Made by a program: the position numbers and the translations under genes | The notes under the pieces: generated by a model | The model's input: the letters and a program-made list of their open reading frames with translations, nothing else | Told to the model about the DNA's origin: nothing | Database searches by the model: none | Assembly (NCBI GenBank): GCA_964398785.1 | Contig: CAYNNQ010000035.1 | Location: 1 to 28,453 of the forward strand | Reading direction: 5' to 3' | DNA: 28,453 nt | DNA from: CAYNNQ01 sp964398785 | GTDB lineage: Bacteria; Desulfobacterota; Desulfovibrionia; Desulfovibrionales; Desulfonatronovibrionaceae | Part shown: one piece after another, positions 22,231-28,453 of the stretch | Position numbering within the stretch: the first letter of the stretch is position 1 | Layout: each line of letters opens with the position of its first letter

Positions 22231-23247
22231 TCAAGTCGGGAGACAGAGTCGGGTGGCCAGAGCAAGGGCTTGGCGAAGGCTCGAAGTATCCGCCTCTTTT
22301 CTCCCCACTAGTCCATAGCCGGTCCCGTGGTCCACGGAAACTCGGAGAAACGGGAGTCCCAAGGTTATGTTCACCGCTTCCTGGAAATGCAAAAGTTTCA
22401 GTGGAGCCAGACCCTGATCGTGGTACATGGCCAAAACTGCTCCATATTCCCCGCGGGAGGCGTGAAAGAAGATTGTATCCGCAGGATAAGGACCCTGGGC
22501 TTTTATCCCTTCTTGTCGGGCCTCTTTTATTGCGGGTTCGATTACGTCGATTTCTTCCCGTCCGATCTGACCGTTTTCCCCTGCATGCGGATTCAGTCCG
22601 CAAACCGCTATTTCCTCTTTTGTTTCTAGTCGTTGTAAAAAATCGCTGGTAAGACGCAGACAGGTCCGGATTCGATCTTTTGTTATCATATCCGGGACAT
22701 CGCGCAGCCTTGGATGAGTGGTGACCAAACTTACCCTAAGGCGACTTCCGCACAGATGCATGCATACATTCTTGGAATCCATGCCGGCTGAGGAAGCCAA
22801 AAATTCTGTATGCCCGGGGAAATAAAACCCGGCCTCGTTGAGCATAAATTTATTAAGGGGGGCGGTAACAAGAGTGGAAAAATAGCCTGATGACAATAAA
22901 TTGCAGGCCGTTTGCAGGGATTTTCCGGCTACAAGGCCGCCGTTTACAGTGGGTTCCCCGAAATCAGGGGTAAAAGTGACCTCCGGTTCTAAAAGCTTTA
23001 CCCCTTCCCACTCCTCGTTGGCGGCACGGGAATGATCCACTTTTTCCCAGAATACGGGGCGGTTGTTTTTTCGGCAGTGATGCAAAAGTGAATCCTCCGG
23101 ACCGATCAGGAGGATTTGAGCGCCGGGTGGGGCCAGTTCGTCCTCAGGTACCCGACATACAAGTTCGGGACCGAGCCCGTTGGGGTCGCCCAGAGTGAGT
23201 ATTGTTTTGCGCACGGGATTTATTTCTGTTTGGAGTTTTTCATGCAT
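22231..23247 (-). CDS. pdxA: 4-hydroxythreonine-4-phosphate dehydrogenase
   Basis: 338-residue NAD-dependent dehydrogenase of pyridoxal phosphate synthesis (DXP-dependent pathway), usual length. Family segments are LTLGDPNGLGPEL (17-29), VTAPLNKFMLNEAGFYFPGHTE with the metal-ligand His, GLNPHAGENGQIGREE with a second metal His, and MYHDQGLAPLKLL with the third, then SVDHGTGYG. It overlaps the 3' end of the small SAP-domain gene by 28 bp and ends shortly before a strong terminator, closing the Nudix-glgA-SAP-pdxA gene string. Confidence 0.92.
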   Translation of the reverse strand: MHEKLQTEINPVRKTILTLGDPNGLGPELVCRVPEDELAPPGAQILLIGPEDSLLHHCRKNNRPVFWEKVDHSRAANEEWEGVKLLEPEVTFTPDFGEPTVNGGLVAGKSLQTACNLLSSGYFSTLVTAPLNKFMLNEAGFYFPGHTEFLASSAGMDSKNVCMHLCGSRLRVSLVTTHPRLRDVPDMITKDRIRTCLRLTSDFLQRLETKEEIAVCGLNPHAGENGQIGREEIDVIEPAIKEARQEGIKAQGPYPADTIFFHASRGEYGAVLAMYHDQGLAPLKLLHFQEAVNITLGLPFLRVSVDHGTGYGLVGRKEADTSSLRQALALATRLCLPT

Positions 23248-23420
23248 TCAGTATAAAAGGTACAATCCATTTGATCGCAATATTGGTTGCCGGCTCGGCC
23301 GAAACAGTCGAAGTTACCCTCTTTTTTCTGGATGGCGCGGACTGCATCCACTTTGGTTGTGCCCACGCTAAAAGTCAGACCATGTTTCCGGCCGAGTTTT
23401 CTTATTTCCTGCATTTTCAT
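23220..23420 (-). CDS. Small SAP-domain-like Cys-containing protein
   Basis: 66-residue protein. The N-terminal half resembles a SAP-type helix-extended-helix fold (MKMQEIRKLGRKHGLTF, VDAVRAIQKKEG). The C-terminal half has four cysteines in the order CX8CX4CX6C (FDCFGRAGNQYCDQMDCTFYTEC), possibly a metal site. Similar short proteins are common in Desulfovibrio-type genomes, by my recollection. ATG 23420 is preferred to 23456 because AAGGGAG lies just upstream. It overlaps pdxA by 28 bp and follows glgA by 85 bp. SAP folds often bind nucleic acid, but no target is known. Confidence 0.75.
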   Translation of the reverse strand: MKMQEIRKLGRKHGLTFSVGTTKVDAVRAIQKKEGNFDCFGRAGNQYCDQMDCTFYTECMKNSKQK

Positions 23421-23505
23421 GGGGCTCTCCCTTGGGTTGTTTCCATCCCTTTCCAAATACGCATTGCCAAAAATTTATTATAGCTGAGCGGGACAAAAAT
23501 TTTTT

Positions 23506-24993
23506 TTAATCTTCGAGGCCGTAAGCCCTGGCATAAACCCGGGCGGAGTTGTCCCAGGAAAAATCGGCGTGCATGGCGTTTTGCCGCATCTTTTCCCACC
23601 ATATTGGATCCAAGTATACCTCAAGAGCCTCATTTACGCTTTCCATAAAAGTACTGGGATCCGCTTTGGAGAAAACAAATCCGTTGGCCCCCTCTTCCGG
23701 GTATGCGGTAATGGTGTCGCGCAGACCGCCCACTGCAGTGGCTATAGGGAGAGTTCCGTAGCGCAGGCTATACATCTGAGTTAGGCCGCAGGGCTCATAG
23801 CGCGAGGGCATTAAGAAAAAATCACTGCCGGCCTGTATTTTATGGGCCATTTCTTCGGTGTAGCCAACTATGCCGGAGATATTTTGCGGGTATTTTTCCA
23901 CCAGTTGCATTAATTGAGCTTCAAATTTCTGTTTTCCTTCACCCAGAATTATTATCCTCCCTCCTTTCTCCACTATATTTTCCGCTTTTTCCATGATCAG
24001 GTCAATACCTTTTTGTCGGCGCAGGCGCCCGATAAAGCCAAAAATAGGCATATCTACGGGTTTCTCGGGAAGGGATAATTCTTTCAACAGTCGTGCTTTG
24101 CATTCCTTTTTTCCGGAAAGGTCCCGTGCAGTAAAGTTGGCTGCTAGGTACTTGTCTGTCTCCGGATTCCATGTCTGATAGTCCGCTCCGTTGAGGATAC
24201 CCCAAATTTTATTTTTGTTTTGGGCCAAGAGGCCCTCCATGCCGCAGCCGAATTCCGGAGTAAGGATCTCCGAGGCGTAAGTAGGGCTTACAGTGGTTAT
24301 TAGATCTGAATAGGCAATTCCTGATTTGAGCAGATTGAAATTGTTGTAATATTCCACTCCGTCCATATGCCAGGCCTCAAAGGGGAGTCCGGAGTCCCAG
24401 AAAAGCCGGGAGGAGAATTGTCCCTGAAAGGCCAGGTTGTGAATAGTGAAAACTGTCCGTGTGTTTTTCCACAAGTCTTTGCTCTCTCTTTGGAAATAAA
24501 TATATGCATTGGTCAGGGCGGCGTGCCAGTCGTGGGCGTGGACTATCCGGGGCTTGAATCCCATTTTTTCCATAAAGGAGACAGCCGCCCGGGAAAAAAA
24601 TATGAAACGTTCGCAATTGTCGAAGTAATCGCCTTTGGATGTACAGTAATAGCTGCGGCGGTCAAAGTATTCCCCGCGTTGTATGAAAAATACCGGTATT
24701 CCTTTGAAATCGGTGTAGTAGATATCCGCGGTTATTTCCGGCCAAGGATAGCCGACTGGACAATCTTCATAAATAAGGGATATCTGGAATCTGGAAGTGG
24801 AAATCCTGCCGTATAGGGGAGTTATGACGCAGGGTTGCAAGCCTATATCTTCCAGTGCCTGAGGGAGTATGCCCACCACATCGGCTAGACCGCCACTCTT
24901 GGAAAAAGGGTATATTTCCGAGCTAATGTGGAAGATATCCGGAGTATTGTGCATTATGCTGTCAGTCGGTGCAGAGATTTTATTTTCGGCCAT
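23506..24993 (-). CDS. glgA: Glycogen synthase
   Basis: 495-residue GT5-family glycosyltransferase that adds glucose from ADP-glucose to glycogen. Motifs are the substrate-binding KSGGLADVVG (33-42), HAHDWHAALT (about 152-161), ILNGADYQTWNP, FIGRLRRQKGIDLI, and the catalytic region PSRYEPCGLTQMYSLRYGTLPI with the conserved Glu. Full length; GAGGT lies six bases before the ATG. It starts 23 bp after the Nudix hydrolase gene on the same strand. No other glycogen genes are nearby. Confidence 0.94.
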   Translation of the reverse strand: MAENKISAPTDSIMHNTPDIFHISSEIYPFSKSGGLADVVGILPQALEDIGLQPCVITPLYGRISTSRFQISLIYEDCPVGYPWPEITADIYYTDFKGIPVFFIQRGEYFDRRSYYCTSKGDYFDNCERFIFFSRAAVSFMEKMGFKPRIVHAHDWHAALTNAYIYFQRESKDLWKNTRTVFTIHNLAFQGQFSSRLFWDSGLPFEAWHMDGVEYYNNFNLLKSGIAYSDLITTVSPTYASEILTPEFGCGMEGLLAQNKNKIWGILNGADYQTWNPETDKYLAANFTARDLSGKKECKARLLKELSLPEKPVDMPIFGFIGRLRRQKGIDLIMEKAENIVEKGGRIIILGEGKQKFEAQLMQLVEKYPQNISGIVGYTEEMAHKIQAGSDFFLMPSRYEPCGLTQMYSLRYGTLPIATAVGGLRDTITAYPEEGANGFVFSKADPSTFMESVNEALEVYLDPIWWEKMRQNAMHADFSWDNSARVYARAYGLED

Positions 24994-25016
24994 AATGTTA
25001 CCTCAGGTGTTTCGGA

Positions 25017-25478
25017 CTAGGAATACTCTCCCAGTTTCCTTTTTTCCGTTATGAAGTCTTCCAGGATCCGGCGGTGATCAAAGACCATTTCCGGTAGGTC
25101 GGTGAAGGGAAAAAACGATACGTTGATGGCGTCATCTCCGGCAAGAGGAGATCTGTCCGCGGGGGCATGGGCAACAAATACCGTGCTCATGGTATGTTGC
25201 CGCGGATCTCGGTCCGGATGTGAATAAACTCCGAGCAGGCTATCCAGAACAACGTCCATTCCTGTCTCTTCCTTGGCTTCTCTGCGGGCTGCAGTGTGCA
25301 CACTCTCCCCGTAGTCAACAAATCCTCCGGGAAGGGCCCAGCCCAGCGGAGGATTTTTACGCTGGACAAGCAGAATATGCGCGGGAGGTGTGAAAATAAT
25401 GATATCCACAGTTGGGACCGGGTTGCGGTAGTAAAGTATTGGTTGTCCGCAATGCGGACACTGTTTATACTCGGACAT
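25017..25478 (-). CDS. Nudix hydrolase (ADP-ribose pyrophosphatase-like)
   Basis: 153-residue Nudix enzyme with a perfect box GX5EX7REUXEEXGU from Gly52 to Met74 (GFVDYGESVHTAARREAKEE), in contrast to the degenerate Nudix protein at 15000-15527. A short N-terminal CPHCG pair (Cys7, Cys10) could be half of a zinc site, as in NudC-like proteins. It hydrolyses a nucleoside diphosphate linked to another group; the exact substrate is open. ATG 25478 is chosen. A frame open to 26108 would give 363 residues but runs antisense through the glycosyltransferase gene. It is divergent from that gene and leads the minus-strand glgA-pdxA string; placement beside glgA could hint at ADP-sugar turnover. Confidence 0.88.
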   Translation of the reverse strand: MSEYKQCPHCGQPILYYRNPVPTVDIIIFTPPAHILLVQRKNPPLGWALPGGFVDYGESVHTAARREAKEETGMDVVLDSLLGVYSHPDRDPRQHTMSTVFVAHAPADRSPLAGDDAINVSFFPFTDLPEMVFDHRRILEDFITEKRKLGEYS

Positions 25479-25546
25479 AGGCACCATTTCCCAATAGATA
25501 AAGTTAACACGGATATTTAGATCCATCATAACACGATACAAAGTAA

Positions 25547-26473
25547 ATGCTAAAGAAAAACGGAAATGTTGACAAGATTTTAGTGGTCCATAAAGGAGCG
25601 CTTGGGGATTTTTTGCTTTTATGGCCGGTCCTTTTGAGCATTGTCCGAAAGTACAGAGGTAAAAGGATATTTTGGTATGGGCGTGAGGATTATCTACCCT
25701 GGCTTTTCCCCCTGGGTTTCGAGAAATGCCCCAAATATTTGTGCGCCAAGACGGACAAACTTTATTCCGCAACAAAGTTCCCGGAAGAACTCCAGGACTT
25801 TGAAATTTTTTGGTTTGGCGTACAAAAAAAAGGCGTTTTATTCTCCCGTCCCGGCTTCCAGTATATAACCGCTGTGGATGAAAAACGCCTAGAACATGTC
25901 CACGCAACATACCAGAGAAAGTTAGCCGGGTTGGGAGTAGGTTGGGCTTCTGATTGGCAAACGGTCTGGAAAGAAAATTTCGGGGAAGCCGGAGTGAAGG
26001 ATGGCCCGCTTTTAATGTTTCCCGGGTCGGGCAGTACGGCCAAAAACTGGCCCTTGGTAAAATTTTTTGAATTGGCCGAGCGGCTTTATTCCTTGAACAA
26101 AGAAACATGTTTTGTCCTTGGACCAGTGGAAAGGGAAAAAGGAATAGATGTCTCTGATTTTAATTGTATTCATCCGGAAAATTTGCAGGAAGTTTCCAAA
26201 GTTATCCGGGGAGCGGAGGCGGTTGTTGGCAATGACTGCGGCCCCCTGCATCTGGCTGGGAATTTTGGACTGCCCGGGGTTGGGCTTTTTGGGCCGACCT
26301 CACCTATTAGATGGGGAGCATGCGGTCTAAGCTATGTACAAAGCCCCCTTTCTTGTTCACCCTGCACCGCTGCAAGGATTTCCTGTTTTCGCCCCGTTTG
26401 TATGCAGGAAATCCCCGTGGAGAGAGTGTTGGAGGCTTTGTTCAGGGATGAAGAAAAAGCCGGTTTCTCATAA
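25547..26473 (+). CDS. Glycosyltransferase family 9 (heptosyltransferase-like)
   Basis: 308-residue GT9 protein, a family that transfers heptose or related sugars from an ADP/NDP donor to the lipopolysaccharide core at the inner face of the membrane. Motifs are VVHKGALGDFLLLWPVL (13-29, the GxxGD loop near the N-terminus), MFPGSGSTAKNWP (about 157-169, donor binding), and VVGNDCGPLHLAGNFGLPGVGLFGPTSPIRWG (about 226-257). The ATG at 25547 lacks a strong ribosome site, so the start may be a few codons off. It is transcribed alone, 68 bp from the divergent Nudix gene. Exact sugar and acceptor unknown. Confidence 0.87.
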   Translation: MLKKNGNVDKILVVHKGALGDFLLLWPVLLSIVRKYRGKRIFWYGREDYLPWLFPLGFEKCPKYLCAKTDKLYSATKFPEELQDFEIFWFGVQKKGVLFSRPGFQYITAVDEKRLEHVHATYQRKLAGLGVGWASDWQTVWKENFGEAGVKDGPLLMFPGSGSTAKNWPLVKFFELAERLYSLNKETCFVLGPVEREKGIDVSDFNCIHPENLQEVSKVIRGAEAVVGNDCGPLHLAGNFGLPGVGLFGPTSPIRWGACGLSYVQSPLSCSPCTAARISCFRPVCMQEIPVERVLEALFRDEEKAGFS

Positions 26474-26488
26474 AGAAAAACCGGCTTT
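26456..26488 (+). terminator. Hairpin overlapping the glycosyltransferase stop
   Basis: AAAGCCGGTTT (26456-26466) and AAACCGGCTTT (26478-26488) form an 11-bp perfect stem with an 11-base loop containing the TAA stop codon. The following T-run is weak (CTTTGCC), so termination is plausible but not certain. Confidence 0.5.
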
Positions 26489-26740
26489 GCCAAAAGGAGG
26501 AAAAAGTAATTGTTAAGGTTAATTAAATTATTGCAAATAGTGGACCAAGTCTGAGAAAAATAGTTTTATTAATTACAGGGTGTTATTAAAGCTCATTCAG
26601 GCAAAATGTTTAAAATTTTTGACTACCCGATCAACTATGGGAGTATTGGGAAATGGAGGGTAAAATTTTTTAAACTCTATCCCCTAGAGTGGTAGGAGGA
26701 TATGCAGTAGTGAATGGAATTTTGAGCAGACTTGAAAATT

Positions 26741-26756
26741 CACGAGTCTCCTCGTG
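26741..26756 (-). terminator. Possible murJ terminator
   Basis: CACGAG, TCTC loop, CTCGTG: a 6-bp perfect hairpin 8 bp beyond the murJ stop. On the minus strand it is followed by AATTTTC, a weak T-tract. The rest of 26489-26740 shows only another small hairpin, ACTCTA-TCCCC-TAGAGT (26674-26690), and no gene. Confidence 0.4.
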
Positions 26757-26763
26757 GAGCAAA

Positions 26764-28323
26764 TTATTTTTGTTTCCTGGAACCGGAGAATTTTTTTCGC
26801 AGACCGGAGGAAATAAGTTCAGCTTCGGGGATCCTTAATCTAAGAGCTAAGAGGAAGTAGAGCAAAGCCATAAAGGGGACCGCGGCTACGCATATTTCGG
26901 AGGGCAGAGTTCGGTTCATAAAGACAGCGGTGGCCAGAATAAGCAGGGAAAGCAGGACTGTTTTGCGGGTGTGGGCAACTATGGTTCCCCATTTTCCGAT
27001 TTTGCGGTTTAAAAAGATTACCAGCAAGATAACGTTGGTCCAGGAGGCCAAACTTACAGCAAGAGCCAGGCCCAGGTGATCCAGTTTCTGCATCAAAAGG
27101 TAGCCAGAGGCTATATTCAAAAGCATGCACAATACGGAAATAATAACCGGTGTCCTAGTATCTTCCAGGGCATAAAAAGAGGAAATCAGGGTGCGCACAC
27201 AGGAAAAGGCCGGTAGTCCCAGCGCATATCCCAAAAGGGCGAGATCCGTGGCTGAAACAGCAAAGTTGTTGAATTCACCATGGCCGAAAAGGACTGCAAT
27301 CAGTGGGCGCCCTAATCCGATCAGGCCGGCTGCGGCCGGGATGGTAATAAAAAGGGTGAGGGTCATGGAGGTGTTCAGGGTGTTTTTGAACTCTGTCCAG
27401 TGATTTTCCCCTGCCAGCGAAGATAGAGAAGGCAGGGCTGCTGTGCTTATAGCAACTCCGAATACTCCCAACGGGAATTGGACTAAGCGATCAGCGTAAT
27501 ATAAATAGGACACGGAGCCGAACTGGAGCATTGAAGCCAACATTGTCCCGATCAGGATATTTAGCTGGTAAGCGGCTGCTCCCAATATCGTGGGGAGCAT
27601 AAGTCTTCCGACTTGCTTAACTCCGGTATGACGCAAGCATATGTTTCCTTTCCAGGTGAACTCTTTTGCCGCCAGAAAAGGCTGTTGCAAAAGCCATTGA
27701 CCGAATCCGGCGACAATGACCGCCCAAGCTAGGGTGATGGCAACGGACAGATGGGATAAGTAGGCAATTCCGGCGGCCACTATAAGGGTGATATTCAGGA
27801 CGCATGGGGCGAGAGCCGGGGCTAGAAAATGCCCTCGGGAATTCAGTATCCCCATGCACAGGGCCACGGAGGATATAAGGACTATGTATGGGAAACAGAT
27901 ACGCACTAACTGGGCCGTCAGGTCGAAAACTCCGGTATCCGCCTGAAAACCGGGAGCAATAACTGAAGTGATTTGTTCGGAAAAAAAGAATGCTCCCAGG
28001 CTTAGTGAAAACAGGATGATCAACAGCCATACTTGGACCGAGCGGGCTATGAGATCCGCGTTTTCTTTTCCCTCTTCCCGTCGGGATTTGGTGTAAACAG
28101 GGACGAAGGCCATGGTCAGGGAACCTTCGGCAAACAAACGGCGCAGGACGTTAGGCAAGCGGAAGGCCACAAAGAAAGCGTCCGCGACCGGTCCAGCCCC
28201 CAGAGTCGTTGCCAGGATCAAGTCCCGAAGGAATCCCAGGATACGGCTCAACAAGGTGGCCGCGGAGATTATACCTGCATTGCGGGCCATGTTCCGCGTG
28301 TGTCTGGACGCAGTAGTGTTCAT
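26764..28323 (-). CDS. murJ: Lipid II flippase MurJ
   Basis: 519-residue MATE/MVF-family membrane protein (MurJ/MviN) that flips lipid II to the periplasmic side for peptidoglycan synthesis. About fourteen hydrophobic segments are present. The N-terminal signature SAATLLSRILGFLRDLILAT, then GAGPVADAFFVAFRLPNVLRRLFAEGSLTMAFVPVY, is diagnostic: it includes the conserved Arg residues in RD and NxxRRLFAEGA/S. Full length. It is transcribed alone on the minus strand; its upstream region contains palindromic repeat copy B. With mreB at 14 kb it is one of two cell-wall elongation genes in the window, but they are not linked. Confidence 0.94.
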   Translation of the reverse strand: MNTTASRHTRNMARNAGIISAATLLSRILGFLRDLILATTLGAGPVADAFFVAFRLPNVLRRLFAEGSLTMAFVPVYTKSRREEGKENADLIARSVQVWLLIILFSLSLGAFFFSEQITSVIAPGFQADTGVFDLTAQLVRICFPYIVLISSVALCMGILNSRGHFLAPALAPCVLNITLIVAAGIAYLSHLSVAITLAWAVIVAGFGQWLLQQPFLAAKEFTWKGNICLRHTGVKQVGRLMLPTILGAAAYQLNILIGTMLASMLQFGSVSYLYYADRLVQFPLGVFGVAISTAALPSLSSLAGENHWTEFKNTLNTSMTLTLFITIPAAAGLIGLGRPLIAVLFGHGEFNNFAVSATDLALLGYALGLPAFSCVRTLISSFYALEDTRTPVIISVLCMLLNIASGYLLMQKLDHLGLALAVSLASWTNVILLVIFLNRKIGKWGTIVAHTRKTVLLSLLILATAVFMNRTLPSEICVAAVPFMALLYFLLALRLRIPEAELISSGLRKKFSGSRKQK

Positions 28324-28406
28324 ATATCCAGTTCAGTTTGCCGGGTGTTAGAGAGTAGCTCTGAGTGGCTCGCGGTTTTACCCGAGTTATTGTCCCTACC
28401 AGAGGC

Positions 28407-28453
28407 GCCTGCAAAAAATATATTTTTGCAGGCAGTGTTAAGTTTTAAGTTGA
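28407..28453 (+). repeat. Palindromic repeat, copy B (cut by window edge)
   Basis: GCCTGCAAAAA, ATATA, TTTTTGCAGGC: a perfect 11-bp stem, then AGTGTTAAGTTTTAAGTTGA up to the window end. It matches 12156-12202 in order and spacing and probably continues outside the window. It lies about 85 bp upstream of the murJ start. Confidence 0.7.

Noticed and set aside
25017..26108. 363-residue version of the Nudix hydrolase
   Set aside because: The N-terminal 210 residues are the antisense of the glycosyltransferase gene and are low-complexity basic sequence.

Overview
The window looks like chromosomal DNA from an anaerobic, sulfur-metabolising deltaproteobacterium, most likely a Desulfovibrionales sulfate reducer. 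This is inferred from gene content: an octahaem tetrathionate-reductase-type cytochrome with a cytochrome b partner, TauE/SafE and rhodanese genes, a DUF401 permease, a probable selenoprotein, and small Cys-rich and SAP-type proteins common in that group. No rRNA, tRNA or CRISPR array was seen, and the species cannot be named from the sequence.

Layout. 0.09-1.23 kb (minus): rhodanese then TauE/SafE exporter. 1.41-3.33 kb (plus): DUF401 membrane protein followed by a DsbA/FrnE-like thioredoxin-fold gene whose first active-site Cys codon is an in-frame TGA with a SECIS-like hairpin just after it. This is the strongest single discovery here. 3.48-5.80 kb (plus): octahaem cytochrome c and membrane cytochrome b, a likely periplasmic reductase pair, closed by a good terminator. 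6.33-9.89 kb (minus): gcvT, TRAP small and large permeases, rsmE, in one tight operon with no TRAP binding protein. 10.1-11.8 kb (minus): a large protein of unknown function beside an AT-rich gene-free stretch.

12.6-15.5 kb: a small Cys-rich DUF6485-type gene, a tandem-GAF protein, a solitary mreB, and a Nudix protein that has lost its catalytic glutamates. 16.3-18.9 kb: hot-dog thioesterase, queF, pncC/cinA-like, thpR, and a convergent unknown gene. 19.1-22.1 kb: tsaC/Sua5-type gene facing an acyl-CoA ligase with its XRE-cupin regulator. 22.2-25.5 kb (minus): Nudix hydrolase, glgA, SAP-domain small protein and pdxA, probably one operon ending in a clear terminator. 25.5-28.3 kb: a family 9 glycosyltransferase and murJ.

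The gaps between 9.9 and 19.1 kb are full of short repeats that do not code. (i) Four full copies (182-184 bp) and one 37-bp remnant of a MITE-like element carry conserved internal hairpins and 7-bp flanking duplications of the form TAANNAG. (ii) Three copies of a ~107-bp imperfect hairpin lie around the thioesterase gene; the loop of the middle one has been invaded by a MITE copy and by (iii) a separate 153-bp inverted-repeat element. (iv) A palindromic repeat of at least 47 bp occurs at 12.16 kb and again at the right edge. These give a readable history of nested insertions in an otherwise housekeeping region.
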